Source: Chloroflexi bacterium RBG_13_51_36 (GTDB lineage Bacteria; Chloroflexota; Dehalococcoidia; GIF9; AB-539-J10). From it: 44,910 nt of DNA. Position numbers and translations under genes: made by a program. Location: contig MGMS01000017.1 in the NCBI GenBank assembly GCA_001796515.1, positions 1-44,910 on the forward strand, in the 5' to 3' direction. Below are positions 1 through 7,567 of this stretch, in pieces (the stretch's first letter is position 1; each line of letters starts with the position of its first letter). The notes under the pieces are model-generated. The model did not search any database. It was given only the letters and a program-made list of their open reading frames with translations, and was not told the DNA's origin.

Positions 1-15
1 GACTATGATTTGAGC

Positions 16-324
16 CTAGTATTTGGTATATGTCCAGGCTGATGTGGGCACTACTTCATATATGGTTATCCTCGGTTCTGAAGCTAGGAGCGGCTCTGAT
101 TCTTGCAGCAACTGTTGTCTGAGTTTTGAGCTCTCCCATGCCTCCCAATCCTCACGTGTCCTCCAATTGTACAACAGAGCGGCAATAGGAGTGCCTCTCA
201 CGCTTTTCATATGCTCAGCACTAATGAAACCCGGAAATGTCATGGCATATGACCTGAGTTTTAGGAATAGAGGTTGGATATCTGCACCCTGCTTCAGTTC
301 ATAGCCTTCGATGACCTTTATCAT
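16..324 (-). CDS. Antibiotic-biosynthesis-monooxygenase-like (ABM fold) small protein
   Basis: A 102-residue protein with the pattern of the ABM/Dabb alpha-beta ferredoxin-like fold: an opening strand, a helix, a 'PGFISAEH' turn-strand, a strand with 'YNWRTREDWEAWESS' leading into a helix, and a closing strand near 'ITIYEVV'. Proteins of this fold are small dimers; some are heme- or quinol-acting monooxygenases and many have no known substrate. The ATG follows a purine-rich AGAAGGAGAAG site, which supports the start. It is the first gene of the window and nothing next to it points to a pathway. The family assignment is fair; the reaction cannot be given. Confidence 0.72.
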   Translation of the reverse strand: MIKVIEGYELKQGADIQPLFLKLRSYAMTFPGFISAEHMKSVRGTPIAALLYNWRTREDWEAWESSKLRQQLLQESEPLLASEPRITIYEVVPTSAWTYTKY

Positions 325-797
325 TCTTCTCCTTCTGTCTGACGAAGTTTACCATACAAGCCTCCGCTGTTCCAGTAGCATGATTATGATCCACATCGAT
401 GGCTCGAAGGTTGGGAGAAGTGTGAGCAAAAGGTCGGCAAGATTGCCTGCAGGGTGGCTTTGAAGTGAGATTTGGCGCCAGGGGGCGTGACCGATGTATC
501 AACCGCCAAAATCCCATCTTGTTCGCAAGAGTCAGAACGGCAACAACCAGTGCCAAGCAATTCAGCACTAAATCAACCCCAATTCTTAGGTACCTCTTGA
601 AGTCCCACATGGCTGCTCTTTTGTTATGGCGCTAGTACCTTGGCACCATCATTTTTGAGGGTGGCTCGAGACTCAACTGGAGTATTAAACAAACAGTCCT
701 GTTGTTCGATGATTCTGTGAGCGTCTGTCGCAGTGTAGCCAGTTCTTATCTCAAAGCACCGTGGGGAAAAACACAAGGTGCGGTCGGTCATTGAGAC
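325..797. other. Intergenic stretch, no supported gene
   Basis: About 470 bases between the ABM-like gene and the promoter of the transporter. A minus-strand reading frame (299-610) begins with a possible membrane helix but then turns into low-complexity, Arg/Pro/His-rich sequence, has no ribosome binding site and overlaps the ABM-like start, so I do not call it a gene. I see no RNA gene, IS end or clear terminator. It may be decayed coding sequence. Confidence 0.4.
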
Positions 798-826
798 TTG
801 TCAACGTGATCTGCGACATATAGAAT
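798..826 (+). promoter_or_regulatory. Sigma70-type promoter of the AEC transporter
   Basis: TTGTCA, 17 bases, TAGAAT. The GTG start of the transporter lies nine bases past the -10 box with no Shine-Dalgarno sequence between, so the transcript should be leaderless or have a leader of 2-3 bases. Confidence 0.6.
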
Positions 827-835
827 TGCCACAAC

Positions 836-1801
836 GTGAGCGTTTTTCTAATCACTTTAGAGGCAGTGCTTGCACTCCTCGGCATTGGTCTACTGGGCTT
901 CTGGATTATTGGTAGAAGGCGCGTACCATCCGATACACTAGCTTTTTTGCAGTCGTTGGCTATTGACATAGCGTTGCCTTTACTCGTGGTAGCCAATCTC
1001 ATATCGAATTTCTCGCCGCAAGCATATCCGGACTGGTGGCGAATGCCGCTCTGGTGGTCGGGTTTCACGATCGTAGCACTAGCACTATCACTGTCAGCGT
1101 CCTTCCTTGTGGAAAAGGAAATACGGAGCGAGTTCATTATCAGTCTTTTTTACCAGAACGGGCTTTTCTTTCCTATATTGATTCTTCAAGGCATCTTCGG
1201 TGCGGGTAATCCGTATTTAGTCCCGCTTTTCCTGTTCGTGATATTTCATCCCTCGGTGATATTTAGCACTTATACCTTGTTCTTTGGCAAGCGCATGAAA
1301 AATGAAAAGCTCAACTGGCGCAGAATTGTGAATCCGGTACTGGTGGCCACCATCATCGGGCTCGTCATTGGTCTTGTCTCTGTCAACGAGTACATACCTG
1401 GGTTCTTGACCAGTATCGTTACCATGGTGGGAGCCATCGCAACGCCGCTCATAATGCTAATACTTGGTGGGAATATCTACAATGACTTCATGTATAAAAC
1501 AGATAATAGCAGGCGGTGGTACATCCCAGAAGTCGTCAAGTTTATCTTAGTTAAGAACGTCATCTTCCCGCTTGTCTTTTTGGCTCTATTACTGTTACTG
1601 CGCCCCGATTCCACTACTGCCCTGATTGTTATGATTCAGGCTGCTGTACCGCCCATTACTGCGATACCAATCTTCGCTGACCGGTGTGGAGGGAATCGGC
1701 AAATAGCGAGCCAGTTTGTCGTTGCCAGTTTTGTATTTTCCATATTCTCAGTCCCGGCATTTCTATATCTATTCAGCAGGTTCTTCTCAATTCCTTTCTG
1801 A
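836..1801 (+). CDS. AEC-family transporter (auxin efflux carrier-like permease)
   Basis: A 321-residue, strongly hydrophobic protein with about ten membrane segments, matching the length and two-half layout of the Mem_trans/AEC family. Members are secondary carriers in the inner membrane that export or import organic acids such as malate or malonate. The polar positions 'LPLLVVANLISNF' in the first half and 'ILGGNIYND' after mid-protein fit the broken helices of this superfamily, and the C-terminal 'AAVPPITAIPIFA' is a typical cross-over stretch. The GTG start sits directly behind a promoter, which argues against any longer upstream start. It stands alone, with unrelated genes on both sides. 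Substrate unknown. Confidence 0.85.
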   Translation: MSVFLITLEAVLALLGIGLLGFWIIGRRRVPSDTLAFLQSLAIDIALPLLVVANLISNFSPQAYPDWWRMPLWWSGFTIVALALSLSASFLVEKEIRSEFIISLFYQNGLFFPILILQGIFGAGNPYLVPLFLFVIFHPSVIFSTYTLFFGKRMKNEKLNWRRIVNPVLVATIIGLVIGLVSVNEYIPGFLTSIVTMVGAIATPLIMLILGGNIYNDFMYKTDNSRRWYIPEVVKFILVKNVIFPLVFLALLLLLRPDSTTALIVMIQAAVPPITAIPIFADRCGGNRQIASQFVVASFVFSIFSVPAFLYLFSRFFSIPF

Positions 1802-2177
1802 CAGCGGTTTTGTAATTCCCAGTCGGATATCCTAGGATGTTTCTTCACGTATAAAACAGAACCTTTGTGCCAAACTGCCAAAATTCCGCTTTGTTCCTGG
1901 AATCCCGTTATGTCCCGACCCGTGCCAAACATTCTGACGTCAGATCAACGTCAGTTTTCAGCTGTAGCCTGAAGCTCTTCAGAGCGCTTCGCAGAAATAT
2001 CAACTGAAGGCTGAGACCGATGGGGTAGAAATTTGTGAGGATGGGTGATGTGGAGTGTTTTGCCGCTTCGTGACAGCGATCTGAACTTCGAACGCTTCGC
2101 TAATCCGTTGGGAGCAGAACGATATGGACTTCTGTTCCACAATACGAGTACGCTAAATTAGAGTGATATATCAGATT
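1802..2177. other. Intergenic region between convergent genes
   Basis: About 375 bases. Apart from the hairpin at 1934-1954 I find no gene. Minus-strand frames at 1636-1932 and 1951-2142 lack ribosome binding sites and family-like sequence. Confidence 0.5.
1934..1954 (+). terminator. Hairpin with T-tract, possible terminator
   Basis: CTGACGT, a seven-base loop, then ACGTCAG, followed by TTTTC. It lies about 130 bases after the transporter stop, facing the convergent methyltransferase gene. The stem is only seven pairs, so this is tentative. Confidence 0.45.
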
Positions 2178-2795
2178 TCAAGCAGATTTCCTGTACCTAC
2201 CCATATATTCTGATTTGGTCTCCTTGTGTTCAATCTCGCTGAAGCCTGCGTCTGACAACAAGGCTCGTATTTCTTCAACTGGCATGCCATGGGATTTCTT
2301 CAATGGTTCTCTGATAAAGAACAGCCCGCCTGTCTTTAGTTTCTGAGATAGCGCTTTCTTGATATCTCTTCTCTCGGGTGGAGTTATATCGTGGATAACG
2401 TGAAAAGTTGATATAACGTCAAACGAAGAATCGGGTATGTCCAGCTCTCTGACGTCCCCCGATTTGCATTCCAGGTTTGAGTACTTATTTAGCCTCTTTC
2501 TAGCCTTTGCTGTCCAGTAGTGGGATATGTCGACACACGTGAGATGTCCTCCTTTGTCAAGGAGATTGACCAGGCAGCGTGAACCGACCCCTCCACCACA
2601 ACCGAAATCAAGAACACTTTCATTGCCCTTTAATCCAAATGTCTTGAAATATGGATTGTACAAGAGAGGTCCTCCGAGAAGACCTTTGAGCTTATCTTCC
2701 AGGATAAACAGAATAGAGGGGTGTTCAAAATCATATTGTCCAAAGCGATCATTGCTCAAGTCCAGGCACCTCATATTTGGATATTGATGTGACAT
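2178..2795 (-). CDS. Class I SAM-dependent methyltransferase
   Basis: A 205-residue protein with a Rossmann methyltransferase core. Motif I is 'VLDFGCGGGVGS' (about residues 60-71), the acidic end of strand beta-2 is 'CVDIS', and 'DIPDSSFDVISTFHVIHDI' is the post-II region seen in ubiE-like and Methyltransf_11/25 proteins. A closing 'LKTGGLFFIREP' and 'LLSDAGFSEIEH' complete the fold. The substrate is not evident. It is last of three adjacent methyltransferase-type genes on this strand, 25 bases behind the preceding one, so they are probably co-transcribed. It is not a close duplicate of its neighbour; the sequences outside the motifs differ. Confidence 0.88.
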   Translation of the reverse strand: MSHQYPNMRCLDLSNDRFGQYDFEHPSILFILEDKLKGLLGGPLLYNPYFKTFGLKGNESVLDFGCGGGVGSRCLVNLLDKGGHLTCVDISHYWTAKARKRLNKYSNLECKSGDVRELDIPDSSFDVISTFHVIHDITPPERRDIKKALSQKLKTGGLFFIREPLKKSHGMPVEEIRALLSDAGFSEIEHKETKSEYMGRYRKSA

Positions 2796-2820
2796 TGCCT
2801 ACTAGTATCTTGTTTACTGG

Positions 2821-3468
2821 TCATTTCTTCTTCATAACAAAGCAAACGGAGCTATTACGCTCGGGATACTTCCCATAGATATCCAACTCCGCCTGGGCCT
2901 GTTGAATTTCTTCGAGAACACTCTGGTTATGAGGATGTTTAGTTCGAGTCTCATTAACCAGCTTCTCGAGAGGAGCGAAGTATTCGGTCCACCATGTTTC
3001 CTTGCTCAGTGTGAAATAGCCTAGTAGCTCATAGCCGCAGTTTGATATCTGTTCCAGTTTATCCTTGATATTCCCTTGTTCATCATGCACCACTATAGAA
3101 CCGCCTGGCTTGAGTAACTGCTTCCATTCTTGGAGCCCTCTTTCGAAACTGATTGCGTATATCGAACCCTCGGCCCAAACAAGATCAAAACTTTCGTCTG
3201 GAAAGTCGATATCAAACATGGAGCAGTTTATCACCTGAATCTGGTGGGTCAGTCCCGCCCCTTTGATTCTTTTGGTGAATTTGTCCAGGGCTGACTGGTC
3301 TATATCTATTCCTATTACCTTCCCCTGGCTTAATCTGGCCAATTCCTGAGTGGATACTCCAGAACCACAACCGATATCTAGGATTAACGGTCTGTCCATT
3401 TTGGGGACCATTTGAAATGCCTTTCTGGTATATTTCAGAAGTCGTTTTCTTATCCTGTCCCTTAGCAT
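2821..3468 (-). CDS. Class I SAM-dependent methyltransferase
   Basis: A 215-residue methyltransferase with motif I 'ILDIGCGSGVSTQ', the SAM-ribose acidic residue in 'VIGIDID', 'DIDFPDESFDLVWAEGSIY' as the post-II region, and 'LKPGGSIVVHDE' before the last strands. The N-terminal helix is basic ('RDRIRKRLLKYTRK'). The C-terminal part ('YFAPLEKLVNE...') resembles enzymes that act on small molecules, but no substrate can be read from the sequence. It follows the membrane methyltransferase gene by 78 bases and precedes another SAM enzyme by 25 bases. Confidence 0.88.
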   Translation of the reverse strand: MLRDRIRKRLLKYTRKAFQMVPKMDRPLILDIGCGSGVSTQELARLSQGKVIGIDIDQSALDKFTKRIKGAGLTHQIQVINCSMFDIDFPDESFDLVWAEGSIYAISFERGLQEWKQLLKPGGSIVVHDEQGNIKDKLEQISNCGYELLGYFTLSKETWWTEYFAPLEKLVNETRTKHPHNQSVLEEIQQAQAELDIYGKYPERNSSVCFVMKKK

Positions 3469-3546
3469 TTTAAATCACCATTAATTCCTCCATGCACTCA
3501 ACCGTTTTGCTGTGATAGCACTTCACTATTCATATTCTGCACAGCC

Positions 3547-4065
3547 CTACCTTCTTTTCCGGCGCCTGTACAACCTGACAATCCCCAGGATAAGGTTCAT
3601 TCTTGGCACTCTCTGCATATAGGCCTGGTAGTCACTGCCAAACTGTACTATGAGACGCCTTTCTTCTTCCCGGGTGCTCCAATAAAGAATGACAGCTCCC
3701 AGGATGCCTAGAACAGCGAATAGCCAGTGAGGATATAACAGCAACGTAGCGACGAATATTGCCAGAATTCCCCCCAAATATTGAGGGTGCCTGACAATAC
3801 CATAAATACCCGTATCCACCAGTCGGGTGGTATGGACAAACGATTGTCCTTTGGGTACAGCACCCCGCCGTGGGAACATGACTATTGGCATTATGACCAG
3901 TATCATACCAGCTGCCCAGACTATCCAACCCAAGATAAATAAAGGCAGGTAGTAGCCGGGTTTTAACAGTCCTGTTTGAACGAGAGGGTTGATTGGAAAG
4001 CAGGCGATACACAGGATTGTCAGAACCGCCATCCAGCACGTTTCCTTTACATTGGCCCGTCTCAC
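3547..4065 (-). CDS. Isoprenylcysteine carboxyl methyltransferase (ICMT/PEMT)-family membrane protein
   Basis: A 172-residue integral membrane protein with four to five helices. The C-terminal half carries the ICMT-type SAM site: 'LVDTGIYGIVRHPQYLGG' (the RHPxY motif) and, after two hydrophobic segments, 'REEERRLIVQFGSDYQAYMQRVP'. These features define the small bacterial ICMT/PEMT-like group, which methylates lipids or small substrates at the membrane; most bacterial members are uncharacterised. The start is a GTG with only a weak ribosome binding site, so the N-terminus could be slightly different. It heads the run of three methyltransferase genes and follows the small paralog gene by 22 bases. 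Confidence 0.87.
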   Translation of the reverse strand: MRRANVKETCWMAVLTILCIACFPINPLVQTGLLKPGYYLPLFILGWIVWAAGMILVIMPIVMFPRRGAVPKGQSFVHTTRLVDTGIYGIVRHPQYLGGILAIFVATLLLYPHWLFAVLGILGAVILYWSTREEERRLIVQFGSDYQAYMQRVPRMNLILGIVRLYRRRKRR

Positions 4066-4087
4066 TGCTTTCTACTTGCTCAAAAAT

Positions 4088-4396
4088 TCACACGTTGTGA
4101 CAGTTCCTGCAGCTCATACTTTGAGGCTGGTTTACCTGCATTTCGCATTTCACGCCCTTATCCCGATAAACAATGAATTTTACTTTCTTTCCCTCGAGGA
4201 GCCTTCTTTCTGATTCGGCTCTGAGCTTCTCGAAATCGCCAGTCTCAAGGAAAAGCTTGAGGACTTCCAATTTCTCTTCCAATTCTCTGTTTCTTTGGGC
4301 GGACGCAAGAAGCTGTTTCGAGACTGTTGTGTGTTCTCTCTTGGCGACAGTCTCTATACAGTGCGAAAGGTCTGGAATCAATTCAACCCGCAGCAT
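4088..4396 (-). CDS. Small helical protein, paralog of the 4943-5233 product
   Basis: A 102-residue protein that I do not recognise as a named family. It starts 'MLRVELIPDLSHCIETV', continues as a charged helical stretch ('RNRELEEKLEVLKLFLE') and has a strand-rich end 'GKKVKFIVYRDKGVKCEMQVN' followed by a Cys-containing tail. Its last 55 residues align without gaps to those of the gene at 4943-5233 (shared pattern E.L..FL......KLR.ESE..L.EG..V). The two flank the NifX-like gene, so they are probably a duplicated partner of that protein. The ribosome binding site is weak. Function unknown. Confidence 0.7.
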   Translation of the reverse strand: MLRVELIPDLSHCIETVAKREHTTVSKQLLASAQRNRELEEKLEVLKLFLETGDFEKLRAESERRLLEGKKVKFIVYRDKGVKCEMQVNQPQSMSCRNCHNV

Positions 4397-4529
4397 TTCT
4401 TTTCTTTTGTACCTCTGTGTCTATACTTAGCAAGCTAGCTGGACTGTGGCGACAAAAGTATCACCTGGGTCAGCGATATTCTCGCGTCGGCACGGCATTC
4501 CCTCCGAAATCGATTATCCAAACCAGTGT

Positions 4530-4925
4530 CTAATGCAGCCGCTCCATGAGGTTGGGGAGCTTGCCGTCAAGATAGAGTTTTACCGCTTCTTCGATACCCT
4601 CAACATCGGTAACGATGGGATCAATATTGCGGCTCTTAAGGCTTTCGTAGGCACCCCACCCCATACCCCCAACCAGGAGCACCTGGCAGTCCGCGATGGA
4701 CTGAGCCATACTGGCGTGCTTAACCTGCGAGCCGGCATCGTAGCCATGACGCTCTCCCGGTGCCAGTGGAGACTCAGTAGCTGCAAAGGTATGATGTCCT
4801 GCCTTGGGCCTTGTCTCCCTGCCTACAACCTTACCTCCCTCGACAGAGAGAACCACATAATAGGGTGCCCTGCCGAAATGTTGGCTTAGGGTGACTCCGT
4901 CTTCAGATATTGCAGCAATCTTCAT
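4530..4925 (-). CDS. NifX/NifB-type dinitrogenase iron-molybdenum cofactor biosynthesis domain protein
   Basis: A 131-residue single-domain protein of the NifB/NifX/IscU-less cofactor-carrier superfamily (ribonuclease H-like fold): 'MKIAAISEDGVTLSQHFGRAPYYVV' at the start, 'CQVLLVGGMGWGAYESLKSRNIDPIVTD' in the middle, and a short C-terminal helix. The 'HFG' near residue 17 is the usual cluster-binding loop. Stand-alone members occur widely in anaerobes that lack nitrogenase, so nitrogen fixation should not be inferred; no nif structural gene is visible here. A good GGAGGT ribosome binding site precedes the ATG. It lies between two small paralogous genes and 17 bases behind the first, which suggests the three work together, perhaps on a metal cluster. 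Confidence 0.9.
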   Translation of the reverse strand: MKIAAISEDGVTLSQHFGRAPYYVVLSVEGGKVVGRETRPKAGHHTFAATESPLAPGERHGYDAGSQVKHASMAQSIADCQVLLVGGMGWGAYESLKSRNIDPIVTDVEGIEEAVKLYLDGKLPNLMERLH

Positions 4926-4942
4926 TGTTTTACCTCCATCTA

Positions 4943-5233
4943 TTAGTCTATCTTTAACTCGTATTTAGGTTCACCATCGGCAAAGGACAGTTTGAGCATG
5001 ACCCTTTCCCCTTCAGCAAGGCATTTTTCCGATTCATCACGCAACTTCTGCGACTCAGGAGACTTCAGGAAGGCCAACAGCATCTCGTACCTTTGCTGGA
5101 GCTTCTCATCATTCTCCGCACCTGTGAGAAGTTCGAGAAGGCAGTTATTGAGTTCCTGCTCCGCCAGGCATTTGATGCACTTGCCCGGTATCTGACGGGT
5201 CGAATGTTTGGGCTCAAGATCGAATGAATCCAT
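4943..5233 (-). CDS. Small CxxC-containing helical protein, partner of the NifX-like protein
   Basis: I place the start at the ATG at 5233 because it is preceded by TAGGAG at proper spacing; the reading frame stays open upstream to 5341, but that part is the shifted frame of the broken fmdB gene. The 96-residue product has 'KCIKCLAEQELNNC' near its start, a helical middle, and the C-terminal block shared with the 4088-4396 product. The extra cysteines, absent at the same places in the paralog, could bind metal. Spacing of 22 bases from fmdB and 17 bases to the NifX-like gene indicates one operon. I know no function for it. Confidence 0.72.
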   Translation of the reverse strand: MDSFDLEPKHSTRQIPGKCIKCLAEQELNNCLLELLTGAENDEKLQQRYEMLLAFLKSPESQKLRDESEKCLAEGERVMLKLSFADGEPKYELKID

Positions 5234-5255
5234 GCGCTTCACACTCCTACCTGTT

Positions 5256-5500
5256 CTAACGTCTCCGGCACTGTTCACCAGTGGAACAGGGCGGCGTTTG
5301 ACATTGCTCTTCCCGGCCACAGCAAGTGGTGCCTGGAGCATTAGCCGTGCCTTTTGACAAGCTGGGAGCAGATGTCAACCTTTCCAGGTGTGGGCTGCCA
5401 CAACTGGGACAGGTCAACGCCCCGCTATCCGAGGAGTTAGCAACAATAAGACCTCATAGAGTTCTCCACATTCCTGGCACCTAAAATCGTAGATAGGCAT
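5256..5500 (-). pseudogene. FmdB-family zinc ribbon gene with a one-base frameshift
   Basis: Starting from an ATG behind GAGGAGGG, the frame reads 'MPIYDFRCQECGELYEV', the standard FmdB opening with its first CxxC. It then runs into a TGA. In the neighbouring frame the sequence continues 'LIVANSSDSGALTCPSCGS' (second CxxC) and ends with a Cys-rich tail, 'TTCCGREEQCQTPPC', typical of one FmdB subgroup, before TAG at 5256. The span is 245 bases, one short of 82 codons, so a single deleted base near the GAGGTC codons explains everything. Either this is a recent pseudogene or a consensus error. It is the first gene of the group with the NifX-like protein. Confidence 0.8.
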
Positions 5501-5555
5501 CTTCCCTCCTCATTTGGCTAAGAAATACTCTTAGCTTGATCACAATTGCTTCCAT
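5481..5555 (-). CDS. Possible short leader ORF overlapping the fmdB start
   Basis: A 24-residue frame beginning 'MEAIVIKLRVFLSQ' with AGGAGAGGG ahead of its ATG. It ends inside the fmdB coding region in another frame. The ribosome binding site is good, but the peptide resembles nothing I know and could be chance; translational coupling to fmdB is a possible role. Confidence 0.25.
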   Translation of the reverse strand: MEAIVIKLRVFLSQMRREDAYLRF

Positions 5556-5599
5556 GGTTCCCTCTCCTAGTTCAGACTGAATGTAATCCTAGTATAGAT

Positions 5600-5628
5600 A
5601 GTGTATTTGATTATGAAATCCTTGTAAA
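5600..5628 (-). promoter_or_regulatory. Likely promoter of the fmdB/NifX-like operon
   Basis: TTTACA, 17 bases, TACACT on the minus strand, about 100 bases before the fmdB start. The -35 box is good and the -10 box is fair. Confidence 0.45.
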
Positions 5629-5643
5629 CAATCACTTCTCAAT

Positions 5644-6267
5644 CTACCTGCAATTTCCCGGACTGCAATTACCAATGGGTGAAGCTTTAATATGAGCTTG
5701 GTAAGCGTCCTCAACCCCCAAACTCTGGCAATAGTGTTTCGTCATTTCTAACGAGTTGTGTCTCAATAAATACTGACATTCAAATGGACTTCCGCCATTC
5801 TTCAGAAACATGGTAGCCCCCGTATGTCGCAGTAGGTGGGCGGTAGCTTGATTCCTGTTTTCTTACCCAAAGCTCTGAAGATTCCATCAATTCCCCTTTA
5901 ACTGAGACGATTCCCATGCATATCACACTACAAAGCATTATGACTTGGATTGAATTTGGCTCTAGTTGTAAGATACTTCCACAGCGCTTGAGTGGTCAGA
6001 TTCCTCAAGGGGACATACCCTTCACTAGTCTTACCGTTCACCACGAGCGCCTGTTTCTTGAGGTCAATGGAATCAACGGTCAAACTGAGTAGCTCACCCA
6101 AACGTATCCACAAACCACAGGAATTTGTTGAGTTTCTCTATATGATACTCTATAGTTGCATTAGACTTACCAGTTACTCTACAATCTAACAGGAATCCCT
6201 CAACAAGAGACCGCACGTCCATTCTTGTAGCTGATGGAGCTTGAGAATTTGGAGGAAACCGTCTCAT
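5644..6267 (-). pseudogene. Decayed tyrosine recombinase (phage-type integrase)
   Basis: Pieces of one integrase can be read in order on the minus strand. Near 6222-6110 is an N-terminal SAM-like piece ('SLVEGFLLDCRVTGKSN', 'ATIEYHIEKLNKFL'). At 6113-5928 is the start of the catalytic domain with the first catalytic Arg ('IRLGELLSLTVDSIDL'). Near 5850-5644 is the C-terminal part with 'HLLRHTGATMFL', 'LLRHNSLEMTKHYCQSL' and thus the HxxR, His and Tyr residues. Between them there are in-frame TAG and TAA codons, a one-base shift before 'ATAHLLRH', and an internal loss of roughly 80-100 residues between the N-terminal piece and the catalytic domain. It cannot make an active enzyme. It lies next to tRNA-Ser but on the 5' side of that gene. 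Confidence 0.82.
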
Positions 6268-6283
6268 TGTTAGACGTGACTCA

Positions 6284-6372
6284 GGAGGGGTGACCGAGTG
6301 GCTTATGGTGGCGGTCTTGAAAACCGCTTTCGCCTCTTTTGGCGAACGTGGGTTCGAATCCCACCCCCTCCG
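6284..6372 (+). tRNA. tRNA-Ser(UGA)
   Basis: An 89-base class II tRNA. The acceptor stem GGAGGGG pairs with CCCCTCC, followed by discriminator G; no CCA is encoded. The anticodon loop CTTGAAA gives anticodon TGA. There is a long variable arm built on GCC/GGC, and a T arm GTGGG-TTCGAAT-CCCAC. Only 22 bases separate it from the sucC start, and no promoter is visible in that gap, so tRNA and sucCD may share a transcript. Confidence 0.95.
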
Positions 6373-6394
6373 CTTCAAGGAATAAGGAGGCAAT

Positions 6395-7567
6395 TTGAAG
6401 ATTCACGAATACCAGGCCAAGGTACTATTAGCTCAATATGGCATTCCCGTGCCCAGAGGAAAGGTGGCTTCGACCCCAACCGAAGCTAGAGAAGTAGCTA
6501 CTGAGGTCGGCAACAAGGTGGCAATCAAAGCCCAGGTCTATGCGGGGGGAAGAGGCAAGGCGGGTGGCATAAATATAGCTAATAGCCCGACAGAAGCAAA
6601 GAAGGCGGCGAGTCAATTGATTGGAACCAGACTGGTCACCCGTCAAACTGGGCCGGAAGGAGTGCCGGTAAGTGAGGTCCTGGTGGAAGAAGCTAGTGAT
6701 GTGGCACGGGAACTCTATCTTAGCGTCCTCGTTGATGGGACTAGCCGCTTGCCAGTGATGATGGCTAGTGAAGCCGGGGGCATGGAAATCGAAGAAGTGG
6801 CCCAGTCAGCTCCAGAGAAAATATTCAAGAGCTATATTGACCCGGCTATTGGTTTTCAACCATTCCAGGGTCGCAAGCTGGCTTATGGGATGAATTTAGA
6901 TGGAGGACAGATAGGCGAAGCCACACGGTTGATGGCAAACCTCTATAGGCTGTTTGTGGACAAGGATTGCTCCTTGGCCGAGATAAATCCTCTGGTGGTT
7001 ACTGTTGATGGGAAGCTACTAGCCCTCGACGCCAAGCTTAGTTTTGACGACAATTCACTGTACCGACACAAAGATATCCAGGGACTTCATGATAGGGAGC
7101 AGGAGGAGCCTCTGGAAATCCAGGCTCGTGACTGGGGGATTAACAACTATGTCAAGATGGATGGCGACATCGGCTGCATGGTCAACGGCGCCGGGTTGGC
7201 CATGGCAGTCAACGATCTTATTCAATATTGTGGCGGTAGAGCGGCGAATTTCTTGGACATAGGCACGCTTAATAACACTGACCGGGTGGTTAACTCGTTC
7301 AAGATGTTTGTTGCTGACCCCAGAATTAAGGCTGTCTTGGTGAATATATTCGGAGGTATGGCCAGAGTGGATGTCATCGCCAGGGGGATAGTTGAAGCTT
7401 ATCAGCAAATGGATATTCCCTTCCCCGTAGTCATTAGACTGGCAGGGACAAATCTGGAAGAAGGTCAACACATCCTGGCTGAGTCAGGGATAAGTTTCAT
7501 CCGGGCTAATGATTTCTATGATGGCGCTCGTAAGGTAGTGGAAGCAGCGAAAGGAGCAAAGAAATGA
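6395..7567 (+). CDS. sucC: Succinyl-CoA synthetase (ADP-forming) beta subunit
   Basis: This is the beta subunit of the TCA-cycle enzyme that interconverts succinyl-CoA and succinate with ATP or GTP formation. The protein has 390 residues, the normal length. It opens with '[22 protein letters not shown]', has the ATP-grasp domain with '[15 protein letters not shown]', and in the C-terminal CoA-ligase domain '[18 protein letters not shown]' and '[18 protein letters not shown]'. The start is TTG at 6395, four bases after AAGGAGG. The four-base overlap ATGA with sucD shows translational coupling. In CoA-ester-degrading organisms this pair also handles succinyl-CoA made downstream of beta-oxidation. 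Confidence 0.96.
   Translation: MKIHEYQAKVLLAQYGIPVPRGKVASTPTEAREVATEVGNKVAIKAQVYAGGRGKAGGINIANSPTEAKKAASQLIGTRLVTRQTGPEGVPVSEVLVEEASDVARELYLSVLVDGTSRLPVMMASEAGGMEIEEVAQSAPEKIFKSYIDPAIGFQPFQGRKLAYGMNLDGGQIGEATRLMANLYRLFVDKDCSLAEINPLVVTVDGKLLALDAKLSFDDNSLYRHKDIQGLHDREQEEPLEIQARDWGINNYVKMDGDIGCMVNGAGLAMAVNDLIQYCGGRAANFLDIGTLNNTDRVVNSFKMFVADPRIKAVLVNIFGGMARVDVIARGIVEAYQQMDIPFPVVIRLAGTNLEEGQHILAESGISFIRANDFYDGARKVVEAAKGAKK

Noticed and set aside
299-610. Minus-strand frame of 103 codons with a hydrophobic start
   Set aside because: No ribosome binding site, overlap with the ABM-like gene, and a low-complexity second half with no family resemblance.
4530-4925. Sign of nitrogen fixation
   Set aside because: Stand-alone NifX/NifB-like carriers are common in organisms without nitrogenase, and no nif structural gene is here.
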